DNA of 64,000 bases from the NCBI GenBank assembly GCA_017354895.1, contig CP071494.1, positions 3,100,001 through 3,164,000 of the forward strand. The letters are read 5' to 3'. Origin of the DNA: Podospora comata. Lineage: Eukaryota > Ascomycota > Sordariomycetes > Sordariales > Podosporaceae. The notes beneath the pieces are model-generated. The model did not search any database. It worked only from the letters and a program-made list of their open reading frames with translations, and was not told the DNA's origin. Shown here piece by piece: positions 12,301-22,458 of this stretch (positions are counted from its first letter, which is position 1; each line of letters begins with the position of its first letter). A program made the position numbers and the translations under genes.

Positions 12301-15300
12301 AGCTGCATTCAATATCTCAAGATCATGGTCGCGCAAGGCATGGACCCGAACATCACACCGGAAGGTGGCCGGCCATTATACCTGCACTTTTACAGGTACG
12401 ATGACTTGCTTCAAGCTCTTGAGCTGGCAGGAGCCAAGGCCAGCGTGGTGGATGCCAATGGAAACAATGTTTTGCATCTTTTGTGCAAACTTGGCCGGGT
12501 GGAACGGTCTCAGCTGGAACACTTTATTGCACGCGGTGCCAACCCTCTTGCTACCACCCTGGAGGGTGATACTTTGCTTCATCTTGTCGCTACGTGGTAC
12601 GGAGGTCGGGGAGACCAGCCTGACCTTGTACAATGGCTGATTAGCCTCGGAATATCCGCGGATGCTACCAATACATCTGGACAGACTCCTCTTCATGTGC
12701 ATCTACAGCATGGGAAAAATCGACAGCAGGATGGCCACCTCTTCATCCACACAAATGTTTTCTTTTTTGACGCGATGGGTTCGGTCAATCTGGAAATTCC
12801 TGATAAGAATGGCTTCAATGCTCTTCACTTGGCTTGTACAAAATCAGAAAGCGACCTGGCCATACTGCTCGCTGCTGGAGCAAGCTTATTTTCGCGTACT
12901 GCTGATGGGCAGAATGCCCTACACGTTGCATGCCGAGCCAGGAAGGCCGATGTTGTGAGCCGTGTACTTGGGCTGCTTGGGGATGAGAGCAGCAACACGG
13001 ATGGTGTTTTCAACATGATCAACAAACAGGATAACGGAGGGAGGACCCCCTTACATTATGCTTGCGTTAGCGGAGAAGTTGAAACTGTGGATATTCTTCT
13101 GAGATCTGGAGCCAACGTCAATGTGGAAGATTTGCATGGTCATACGCCACTGCATTTGTGCGCTCAATTCAGGACAGAACCAGCGCTCTGGGACTTGTCT
13201 GGATACAAAAGAGATCCTGATCTTGGTGGTGTCGATGATTTATATTTCCCAGCCATGAACATCATTGTCAATATGCTTTTGGATGCTGGTGCAGACGCTA
13301 AAGGTTGTGCTTCACGCGAGACAGCAACCCCTTTGCAGATGGCTATTGACATAGGCTGTACCGAGTTCATTGACGCATTCTATGCCCAGCAGGACATGTC
13401 GGTCAAGTCAGGGAGGACTCTGTCAAGCGATGGCCTCAGCAGGGAAACTGCCAGAGTTGATGTGGCCTCCCCACTGTTAAATCAGCGACTGGACAAATAT
13501 CTGGATGGATCAGGGACGCCTGTGCTCGAATTACTTTTGGACAATCCCAGCCGATACTTGCGGCTTCTTACACCCGACGATGCAGCAAGTCTGATCAACC
13601 ACGGATTCAGCAATAACCGGCATGATGGCAGATATTACCAGGTGCTCCTGGAGATGATGCAATCTTCCGAGTATCTCCTGTTGGCGAGGCAGGTGTCCGG
13701 GCTGATTCATTATTACAGCTCTCTTGACAATCTCAGGCTTTATCTTCAAACGGTGCGAGCCCAGTCAACGTCAAATTCCTGGATGTGGACCTGGGTGGGA
13801 CGTTACTTTGGCACGCGAGCCCTTACCCCTCTACAGATCATCTGTGAAGCACAGCGTCCTAGCATGGTGTTGTTAAGATACTTGCTGGGAACGCTTCAGG
13901 TGGATGCCAACACACGGTGCATCAGGGTTGACCTGAAAAAGGGAAAGTTCATTTCTGGTGGTACAGCACTTCATCGACTTGCTGTTGTAGACTTCCGGTG
14001 GAAGCTAGATGCTATCCGCTACCTGCTCGCCACCGGTGCCGACATCAATGCGCTTAACGAGACTGGCGAGTCACCTCTTCACGTTGCTGCCTGCGGTGGA
14101 GTTAAGGATTATCATCGGCACGGGCCAGACCGGTTCAGTGATAGCCGGAGTCTCGACGCTGTCCGAATCCTTCTCGATCATGGAGCCGATCCTGATCTCC
14201 TGGATGAAAAGGGCCTTGCCGCGATCCATAAGGCATGCATGCACTTCGATCAATCAACAAGTCGCGACATTATCCAAGAGCTTCTTTCCAAGGGGGCAAG
14301 TGCCCTGGTTGGCGTCAGAAGCCCTCTGTTTGAAGCCGTACGGTACCACAACGTTCCAGCCTTCGAAGTACTGCTGGAGCATGGACTTGACGTCAATACG
14401 GTCTATGATGAAGGACCGATCATATTCCCCCAAAATGGCAAGCCGATTGATGAGACAAAGCCTCGACGACGTTGTCTGCTTTGGTTCATGGCCATCGTTT
14501 CCCGTTGGCCTCTTGCTAGGTCATCTGCAACCTTGTCAATGGTGCGCATTATGGTCGAACATGGGGTGGATCTGTACCTCCCTTTAAACGACGAAGAGAC
14601 GGTGTGTCATTATCTCTTCGAGTTCGCAAAACGGGAGATCGTGGAGGCATTGTTGCAGGAACCCTGTGTCTCACGGATTGACTTCAATCGTCCCGGTCAG
14701 TCTGGTCAAACGATCTTGATGGCGGCCTGCAGACGAGCTATCGAATGGAGGCCTCATGACTTGAAGGATGGATCAAAGCCGGCTTGGCTACCGTTGCAAA
14801 CCCTGAGATTGAACTTGGGGATCAAACTTGATGCTACCGCTGTCGACAATGCTGGCCAGACGTCTCTTCATCATCTTTTACAAAATAAAGCGAGCACGGA
14901 GGATGAGATTCTTCATTTTATGAGGGACGAGGGTGTTGCTTCTACTCTCTTGACCAAGGATAACGATGGGTTTTCGCCTCTTCATTATGCCCTCAAGCTG
15001 CTCCGGCCGAGAGTGTGCGAGTTTCTTTGCGACAAAGGAGCCGACATTCTCGAACCGGACCCGAGTGGTTCTTTTACTCTTCACCACATTGCGGCACAGT
15101 GTGTTCAGACGGCTCGGTCATTTGCCGATCCAACGGATGGAGCATGGGACTGGAACCCAATCCCCCATTCAACAACCTACTTTGATGATTGCCTGGTGCT
15201 CTGGAAAAGGTGTCTGAAGGAAGGAGCGTCAATCAACGCACCCGACCGAGATGGAAACACACCGTTGCACGTTTTTGTAGTGTCTCCAGACGCATGGACA

Positions 15301-15669
15301 CCGTATAAATACCCAAGGGATGAGGATGAGTATGATCCTGTGGCGTGCCATTTGAAGCGGTACAAGCAGCTTTTCCCGCCAGACAGTGGTGTTGATATAT
15401 GGGCTTCCAATCGGGAGGGGGAGACGGTCTTGCATAGGATTGCTGGTCACTGTGTGGTAAGACGATGGGATAGAATCCTGGCGACACATTCTGGGAGACC
15501 GTCGGATGTGAAGCACATTCCGCATGATAAACAGCTTTTTGAAGCGTTTTTGAAGATGGGGGCGGATCCATTGAAGGAGGATGTGAAGGGGAGGAGTGCG
15601 CTGGATGTGGCGATTGCTTGGGGGAAGGAGTATATTTTGGACTTGGTTGCTTTGGATGGCGAGTCTTAA
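9346..15669 (+). CDS. NACHT-ankyrin protein (fungal NLR-like), 2,088 residues
   Basis: STAND-class signalling NTPase. Exons 9346-10182 and 10240-15669, phase 0, 57-bp intron. Residues 75-82 (GVPGAGKS) are Walker A; LYCVADALDEM near 167-177 is Walker B; LLLTSRP follows as the sensor motif. A winged-helix-like segment follows to about residue 480. From about residue 510 to the end there are many ankyrin repeats, several textbook (TPLHWAAEKGHGKVASLL, TPLHYACVSGEVETVDILL), others degenerate. Only about 70 residues precede the NACHT domain, and they match no effector domain I know (no HET, Helo-like or lipase signature). In fungi such proteins act in non-self recognition and programmed cell death. 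One 5.4-kb exon stays open, so the gene looks functional. Confidence 0.95.
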
Positions 15670-16238
15670 GGGTTCATGAATGGGATGGTATTGAGGAAGG
15701 TAGGGCTAACCTGAGCAGATGGATGGGGTCATATTCAATGATTACATCTTATATTTACATCGGCATGGTCCGTTGCTTTCACAGGGCTCTTTTGTCGTAC
15801 AATATCGCCGCGTTCAACCCATCCTTCAAAGCAGCCGTCTGATTGTTTAAAGTGTGGATGTTTTGTGGACGAAGACGGGTGTTTAAAACGGATGTGCAGG
15901 AGGTATTAAAAAAAATTCTATTAATCCGAGCTTATGCTATCTCTTTTCACCAATAATCTTAGCTTTTGTTGTATTTATGCTTAGATTAAGATGCTAGAAG
16001 GCTCAGAATAGAGTATTGTCCAAACCTATGCTGTCTATCTTTAGCTAGGACTGACAGGTTGAATGGTTCAGAACAAAGGTTAGAAGGCTCGGCATAGAAT
16101 GACAAGTAACTAGCTATAATATCAGCCCTCTTTTTCCTCATAATAAATGCAGCGCATGTGCGATTCATGGGTAAGGTAACAACTACACCGGAGATCCTTA
16201 TGTACCCCATTTCTAGAAAGCTTCTCCACCAATCAAAA
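15670..16238. other. AT-rich intergenic region
   Basis: The first 200 bp are probably the 3' UTR of the NACHT-ankyrin gene. About 15,900-16,150 is AT-rich and holds imperfect short repeats (agaaggctc at two places, followed by similar bases). It could be an old mutated repeat, but no element is recognisable. Confidence 0.4.
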
Positions 16239-16326
16239 CCCCTTGTGGTGTAGTTGGCTATCACGTTCGGCTGTAAAGGAATTTATTGATACCGAAAGGT
16301 CACCGGCTCGATTCCGGTCGAGGGGA
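16239..16326 (+). tRNA. tRNA-Tyr (GTA) with a 14-nt intron
   Basis: Acceptor CCCCTTG pairs with CGAGGGG, discriminator A. Anticodon stem TTCGG/CCGAA encloses the loop CTGTAA, then a 14-nt intron (16277-16290), then A. The intron sits one base 3' of the anticodon GTA, the canonical position for nuclear tRNA introns. The T loop reads CTCGATT, with C instead of T at the first loop position. T-run terminator at 16332-16336. Confidence 0.92.
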
Positions 16327-16916
16327 CTATCTTTTTCAGCTTTTCCTCATCTCCATTCTCTCGTCAAGATACCATGGTGTTTGATTCTGAGTTGTTTTTT
16401 TACCCTTCGGCTTTTTGGTACTTATAGGTCGTCAATGCTTGCTTATATTCATGGGGCAGCATCGACCTTTTGTCTACATCTGAAAGAAAGACAACAATTA
16501 CAAAACCGGTGACCTTGACAATCTTCCAGCCACATGCCAAAGTCGAGATATGTCAAATCTCTGATGGCAACCTGTCCGAAGGAGGGGGTCACTGACATCG
16601 TTGTGGGTAGCTGTCCAACGAATCAGATGTCTTGATCCAGGGATGTCCGTTTTTCACCTATTGTGGCAAGCCACTCATAGTCGCTCACAACCACACCTTT
16701 ACGCGACACATCGGAGAAACGGTGCGGAGAACTGTGGCTTGACGTCACGGGTCGTACGAGGGAATCTGGATTTCTGTCAATGCATGGGCGTCATCCCAAC
16801 ACTCGCTCGTCTTTTGCTTGAGTATTTCAATGTCTGTCTCAGCCACATTTCATTCTTTGGATACTTTATCAGACTTAATATCGACAAGGAAATTGACAAT
16901 CATCCATCAAGGCACA
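16327..16916. other. Intergenic region upstream of the repeat protein
   Basis: 590 bp with the tRNA terminator at its left end and the promoter of the next gene at its right end. I see no clear core-promoter motif and no gene. Confidence 0.5.
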
Positions 16917-18237
16917 ATGCCGAGCACTACCCAAGCCAAGGTTAAGCAACAGCCGGTTGCGGTGGCGTGTAAGTGGCCCCTGAACTGGATCCACATTGCC
17001 TGAAAGGGGAAACTTATTCGTTCATCTCACATCAGCATCGACGTCGAAGAAGGCACCGGCTGCGTCTGTCTCCAAGGCTCTCAAGAAGACAACGACATCG
17101 TCGTCTTCAAAGCCTACCACAACATCGTCCACCAAGCCTACCGCAACATCGTCAACCAAGCCTACCAGAACAGCAAGCACCAAGCCTAAAGATGTGACCT
17201 CTTATGCCACCAGCAAAACTCCAGCCCAGGCGAGGTCCGCGGCTAAGAAGCTGGCACCGGCTGTCCCATCCACGCCGGCAACACAGTCCTCCCCAAAGCC
17301 TAACTTCAGACCTGTCACCATGACAGCTCATACGAAGAAGGCTCTTGGGGTGTCCAGCCCGTCCAGCGTCAATAAGTCGGTGCCCATCGGACAGGTCAAG
17401 ACCACCGCTGCTGTTCGATCTCCTGTCCCTGCCCGGCCTGCTCCCACTGCTGCGCGAGTCCCAGCCGCCTCCCCAGTCATGCCAAAGACTGTGACTTCCC
17501 AGCCCAAGACGAAGCCTGCTGTTTCTGCTGCTCCAGTCAAGGCCTCTCCTCAACCTCCTGCCGTTACTCAAACCCAGACTCCCACGCCCCGAAAGAAGAA
17601 GTACGCCCCTGAAGCTCACATCCCAACCTCAAACTTCACCAAACAGCTCTCCAACACCGTTGGAGGTGTGGCTCAGGGTGTAGGGAGAACCGTCGGCGGC
17701 GTGGGTCAAGGCGTGGGGAGAACTGTCGGGGGAGTCACGCAAGGAGTTGGGCAGACAGCGTCCGGCCTGACCACTGATGCACTTGACACCCTGAACCGCA
17801 CTACCAACTCGCTCGGTCGGGGTGATCTCTATGGCACTGTCGGGGGAGTTGCAGGCGGTGTCGGGAATACTGTCGGGAACACTACCAAGAACCTTGGTGG
17901 TGCTGTCGGGGGTGTTACGAGAGGGTTGGGGGATACTGTCAATCAGACTACGGACGGGCTAGGGAATGCGATCGGGGGACCTGTTGGTGGGCTGACGAAA
18001 GGGGTTGGGGGTGCTGTTGGGGGTGTTACGAGGGGGGTGGGGGATACGGTTGGGGGTGTTACGAGGGGATTGGGCAATACGGTTGGAAATACTACTGGTG
18101 CTTTGGGGAGAGGAGACTTGGGAGGTGTGGTTGGGGGTTTGGTTGGTGGGTTGGGTGAGACAGTTGGGGAGGTTGGAAAGGGGGTGGGAGGGATTTTGAG
18201 TCCAGTATTGGGGGGTGTTCTGGGGGGTGGGAAGTAG
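16917..18237 (+). CDS. Protein with disordered N-half and 11-residue Gly/Val repeats
   Basis: Exons 16917-16968 and 17036-18237 (phase 1, 67-bp intron, GTAAGT) give 417 residues. Residues 1 to about 215 are rich in Lys, Ser, Thr, Pro and Ala and probably disordered, with a short near-identical tandem of about eight residues (SSTKPTAT-like, 17106-17178). From about 218 onward the chain is an 11-residue periodicity with consensus TVGGVTxGVGx, interrupted by two inserts that share GRGDL. It has no signal peptide, cysteine or enzyme motif. Such 11-mers occur in LEA, perilipin and synuclein proteins that form amphipathic helices on membranes or under water stress; that similarity is in periodicity only. 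Function unknown. Confidence 0.87.
17106..17178 (+). repeat. Coding 24-bp minisatellite, three copies
   Basis: Three near-identical 24-bp units, each containing aagcctacc followed by acatcgtc or a variant, encode the Lys-Pro-Thr-Ser tandem in the N-terminal half of the repeat protein. Confidence 0.7.
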
Positions 18238-18813
18238 GTCTGTAGGAGAGTGGTGGTTGTTTCTGGGGGTAGTGATGGGGTTGAGATACACGAGTTGCCT
18301 GAATGTGGCCATCCGCATCGAGATAACAAACGTCCTGCGCTATTGAAGTTATGAAACTACCTAGCGAAAGATGATGCCTGTGTGTTGTACATTTGTCCAG
18401 CAAGTTGATGTTAACGATTAGCCGAAAACGACCTATAACGAAACGGTTCTGTCATTCTTCATACTCGCTCAACAAAACAGAATCGAACATCTTTCTTTTG
18501 TTTTGTTAGTTTGTTGTTCTTCGTTGGTTTTCGCTTCTGTAACCTTTGTGTCTGGATAATGGGGAAAGAGAAGAAAGCAAAAGGCAGACCTTGGTCAACA
18601 AAGTCAAACATCAAGTAAGGAAAGCAGAAATCTGATAGGTGCCACCAGAAACATATACCCAAAACAAAACCCAAAATAGAAAGGCAGAACCAGTCATGGT
18701 AAGCCAGCTTGACCACGGTGAAGCTTGAGAGATGGAACTGTTAAGCCAATGGTAGTAGCCATGGACTCCCTTCCGCTCGATGTTATTTGGACCCCAAAGT
18801 TCACCTTAATCCA
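18238..18813. other. Intergenic region
   Basis: Probably the 3' UTR of the repeat protein and sequence downstream of the minus-strand segment that follows. Open frames here are antisense shadows of the Gly-rich repeat or random. Confidence 0.45.
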
Positions 18814-19029
18814 TCACTGAGCATATCCGCGGGTCCAATACTGATACTGCTGGGAGCCTGCAACGCTTTGGTCATAGTCCACAGGCCCATAAGTTGGCGC
18901 CTGCTGCAAGTCGATGTTGTTCCCACCGGCAGGTTGCGACAGATTGCACGGGTAGAAGTTCCCATCAGCGATGTAGTACCGGTTCCCACCAGAATCATAG
19001 ACGGTAGTCAGACAAATGAAAGGAATACG
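18814..19029 (-). other. Coding-like open segment, possible 3' exon
   Basis: On the minus strand, 71 codons are open up to a TGA at 18816-18814. The peptide looks like real protein (YDSGGNRYYIADGNFYPCN, then Tyr/Gln-rich to QQYQYWTRGYAQ). There is no ATG in frame, and a possible acceptor (TTTGTAG) lies exactly at its start. It could be the last exon of the gene at 19215-20348 or the remains of a separate gene. I could not find a donor that joins it in frame. Confidence 0.35.
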
Positions 19030-19214
19030 CTACAAAGCTGTACAAGTAATAAAAGACTGTTGAACAAGTCGTGACCTATGTAACTGAACCTCTGCTACTA
19101 CTAGAAAGTCAAAGACATGTCACTAGCAGCTGAGCCCTCTTCTAATGTGTTAACTGTTTTAGCTCCATACTCTGTCTTTTCTTTCCGCCGGCGATTCGTA
19201 AACCACTCCTTCGA

Positions 19215-20348
19215 CTAACAACCAATAAAGAAGGCTGTATATGCAACTGCAATCAAACACGTCAAAGTAACCAAGAGAAAAGACAAGAAAACTGCAACAA
19301 AAAAACGCAAATGCTACCTCCGATTGCCGTGTAGTTCCAGATGACATGCAGTGTGTGTATCCAGCCTCGATCCCTTTGCCGGGTGATTTTTCCCTGCCAC
19401 TCGGTGACAAAAGTTCTCTATAAATCAACAAGAGTCTGGATAGGACCGCCGCATACTGTAGAAAGTGTTTTGATCGGTATGTACAAACTGGGCTTTCTGA
19501 GACGGATCCGTCATTTCTTCGCCCTCGTATGTTGTGGCAAAGGATTCTTCAGGGCAGGCAGACACAGGGTAAGGTCCTTGGTTGTAGCCAGAGGTGTTCA
19601 TGGCCATCGCCAGGGCGTCGTACTCGAGTTGGGCTTCATACCCGGCTCGGGCTTCATACGCACCTTGACCATAGGAAAATGCAGCAAGTGTGGTTGTGTA
19701 GTGTAATCCAGGAGTGGGCACTGGGGTCCGTAACAATGCCGATCCCGACGGTAGAGTGCGCCAGGGGAGAGCCCAGTCGGTCATATCTGAGGTTGTGTTC
19801 GCGCGATATTTGTCTTTCTTATATCCAATATGTTCCCTCTTTGGCGGTATCCTCTGTCCTGTAGAGTCCACGTTCCAAGTTTGGTCATTCGCCGTGTTGA
19901 ATTTGTAATATGTGGCATATTGTTCCGCAGTTGGGTGGACGGGGCATTCCGTTCTTCCTCCTGTCATCATCGGCGCTCCCATTGTAGAAGTCTCCCAGGT
20001 TTGCTTGGGTGCCTCCTGGACTGGCTGTACTGATGAGCTGTCCCCAATCCTCTCGGGCGCCTGCAAGGCCGGCTGTGGCTTTGATAATGAGGTGCCATAG
20101 CTTTGCGGGGACATCTGCTGGACTCGCTGTGTTGATCTGACAGGCGTAGCATAGTGTCTCTGTCGCCTGGAGCTGTTCCCCGGGGTGAGATAAGAATGCT
20201 CGTTGTAACCTTCGGTGCTGAAAGAGCCTGATCCGTAGCTGAGGGGAAAAGGGTTATAGTCGTCGTCATAACTGTTACTTAGTTCCGCGTGCGTGAAGTC
20301 TTCGTCATCGTAGCGACTCGAACTCCCTTGACCGAGATATCCAGACAT
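19215..20348 (-). CDS. Hypothetical Ser/Tyr/Gln-rich protein with possible C-terminal membrane anchor
   Basis: Weakly supported model. The large exon 20348-19485 is open for 288 codons from MSGYLGQGSSS and is low in complexity (Ser, Tyr, Gly, Gln, Pro). A phase-0 intron 19484-19418 leads to 19417-19318, encoding RTFVTEWQGKITRQRD and so on. A 71-bp intron then leads to 19246-19215, which adds VAYTAFFIGC and a stop. The last 25 residues (from IHTLHVIWNYTAIG on) would be a hydrophobic tail anchor. Without splicing the frame ends at 19425 instead. The start at 20348 is chosen because a TATA box at 20491-20496 places transcription start near 20,460, close to the earlier ATG at 20465. Family not recognised. 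Confidence 0.5.
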
Positions 20349-20932
20349 GCTGACTGCAAAGTGGAGAGCAGATAAATGGTGGATGTTGGGCTGTGCGATG
20401 TGGCCAGGGGTGTGATGGTGGTAGGGTAGGGCGTGAGTAAGGTAGTTGGGTGGTAAGAGTTCCATGACGAATGTTGGGCTCTTCCTGCAATTTATAGGTA
20501 TCCAGGAAGGAACAGGACGCTTCTCACATGCCACATCTGGGCCACGCCACGAGACACTTTGCAGGTCCACTAAATTGCCGCAGAGGTGCTTTTCATGACC
20601 GTAGCTGAAGTATCTTGACACAGGTTCCAGAATGTCGTCGAACCACTCTTCAAGTGATACAGCTTGACGAAGGCGGGGCTCGGGGGCTGGTGGATAGAGA
20701 CCATGAGCTCAGAGATCCATTGAAACAGAATCCTGATGAGTTGAAGGGCGGTTTGGTTATACATCTGATATTGTCACGCACAAAGTAACGCCCTATTGTT
20801 TTAGGTATGGACAGACTTGAAACATTTTCATGATCATGCGAAGCCTAGTATCGGAGGACTGGACGTCGAGAATAGCGGCAAGGCGATTGTGTTGCCACCC
20901 AGTTGCCCAACGCAGCCAGCTGCATTCCTTGG
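20349..20932. other. Intergenic region
   Basis: Promoter of the hypothetical gene (TATA at 20491-20496) and, to the right, the 3' flank of the esterase gene. No further gene is visible. Confidence 0.5.
20491..20496 (-). promoter_or_regulatory. TATA box of the minus-strand hypothetical gene
   Basis: TATAAA on the minus strand (in CTATAAATTG), about 145 bp before the preferred start codon at 20348. Confidence 0.5.
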
Positions 20933-21913
20933 TCACCAGTCCACAAAATATCCGATGCCGTCCCCAATCGTACTCGAGGCCACCCCTGCGTGATCCTGAC
21001 CTACGTACTCCTTGAGAGTCACATCCCTCACCCTTCGGCTGGCCTGGATGCGGTAAAACAACTCCTGCGTCACCTCTGTCTGCTTGAACGACTGCCAGAG
21101 GGTCTTCCTCTCCTGGAATGCTTCCTCCGTCTCAGTGCGCCGCCGTGGGGGGAACTGTTCGGCCGACCCATAGGTGATAAACACAGCTGGCTTCTTTTCT
21201 ATGGCCTCGGTTTCGTTCGCGCATGGCAACAGCACCGGTTGTTGGACACATCCTGTTCCCCAGCGCCGTGTGACTTCGTCGAGCAACGATCCATTGTTCC
21301 AGATCATCGTCGGCGTCGCGGCAATGTACGTGTCGAACAAGCCCGGGTAAGCAATCAGCGCATACACGACAAATATGCCGCCAAAGGAATGACCGTAGAG
21401 AGCGTCGCGTGTAAATGTGACAGATGGGAAGATGGTGTGCTGCACCCACGGGCGGAGGGTCCCGTTGATGAAGGCGATGAAATCGTCAGCACCCGACAAC
21501 GGCGGATCGCTCGCGGGGTCGTCAGGTAGTGGCGGACGCAGGTCGACAAAACGCCGGGTGAGATCGTAGACGTGGTTGCTGAGCGGGTAACCAATGGTCA
21601 CGACGATGCTGTCTGGCTGGGCTGAATCGACTCCTTTGCGCCGCTTGAAGTTCTCAGCTGCGGTGAGGCCATGGGCATTCCCGTCGGTGACGTACATGGT
21701 GAGAGCAGTCTTGTTGGTGACATCCCGCGACTGCCATTCGAAAGGCCAGGACACGCCAATCTGATAGGTTAGGTTCTTGGATTCGTTGGTGGCATTCCAA
21801 ACAGCATAGTTGGGAAGGAAGGTGGCGGGGAATGGCGGGAATGCCGTGAAGGACCAGCCGCTCAGAGAAACCATTTTTCTAGCAAGTACTGCAAGACTTA
21901 GAGATCTCAGCAT
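20933..21913 (-). CDS. Alpha/beta hydrolase, IroE/EstB-like esterase
   Basis: Single exon, 326 residues. The nucleophile elbow GHSFGG places the catalytic serine at 176, and H308 in GQDHAG is the likely catalytic histidine. MYVTDGNAHGLTAAEN and IVVTIGYPLSN are typical of the esterase family (COG2819) that includes bacterial IroE and BesA and fungal EstB, which hydrolyse siderophore trilactones. By homology it may cut the ester bonds of a fusarinine-type siderophore inside the cell to release iron, but the family also contains esterases of unknown substrate. There is no clear signal peptide. A second possible start is Met14 (21874). Confidence 0.88.
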   Translation of the reverse strand: MLRSLSLAVLARKMVSLSGWSFTAFPPFPATFLPNYAVWNATNESKNLTYQIGVSWPFEWQSRDVTNKTALTMYVTDGNAHGLTAAENFKRRKGVDSAQPDSIVVTIGYPLSNHVYDLTRRFVDLRPPLPDDPASDPPLSGADDFIAFINGTLRPWVQHTIFPSVTFTRDALYGHSFGGIFVVYALIAYPGLFDTYIAATPTMIWNNGSLLDEVTRRWGTGCVQQPVLLPCANETEAIEKKPAVFITYGSAEQFPPRRRTETEEAFQERKTLWQSFKQTEVTQELFYRIQASRRVRDVTLKEYVGQDHAGVASSTIGDGIGYFVDW

Positions 21914-22458
21914 CCGGATTCCGTTTTAAGCAGCGGGCCACGGGACCTTTTTGACCCGACAGTGTTTGTGCCTGCCGGGGCATTGCGGTCCCTTCACCAA
22001 TCATGCCCTCGAGGTTCTGGCGAATGGAAGTGCTGGTTGTTTGAAGGATTAATGACTTTCAGCTGAGGTTGTGCATATCAATATGCCACTTATGCACGTG
22101 CACTGCACTGTGTTCTGCATAATCACATGGAGTTCTTACCAGGATATAATGACGCCTATAACAGCGCATTGCTCCCATGTTGATCACAGTCTTTTGCAGA
22201 CTACCTATGTAAGGGAATAAACACATTCGTGTATTGCCCTGTGTGGCTTGGCAACCTGCGAGCCACTGGCTCAACATAGCTCAGGTAGGTATCTATTCTG
22301 CCTGCAGACCGTTATACAAGCCTGATCAGAGATTGGGCCTGTACGATGCGACCTGCGTCCCACTAGTAACCATTTAACCCTTCCTGAGACCAATTTGCAA
22401 TCGCTCACATCCTTTATCTGCAAACCTTGATGTTTTTGGGTACCTGATCGGAGTCATC
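21914..22458. other. Intergenic region between the esterase and the decayed membrane-protein gene
   Basis: Contains the esterase promoter on the minus strand. No TATA box or repeat is clear. Confidence 0.45.

Noticed and set aside
11101-15571. Long antisense open frames opposite the NACHT-ankyrin exon
   Set aside because: They follow from codon composition of the real gene and contain no family motifs.
17152-18403. Antisense Ser/Arg/Gly-rich and Pro/Thr-rich frames opposite the 11-mer repeat protein
   Set aside because: Mirror images of the repetitive coding strand; no start context or independent motif.
19170-19215. WFTNRRRKEK, resembling homeodomain helix 3
   Set aside because: No helices 1 and 2 of a homeodomain precede it in any splice version that I can build; the upstream sequence is a hydrophobic segment instead.
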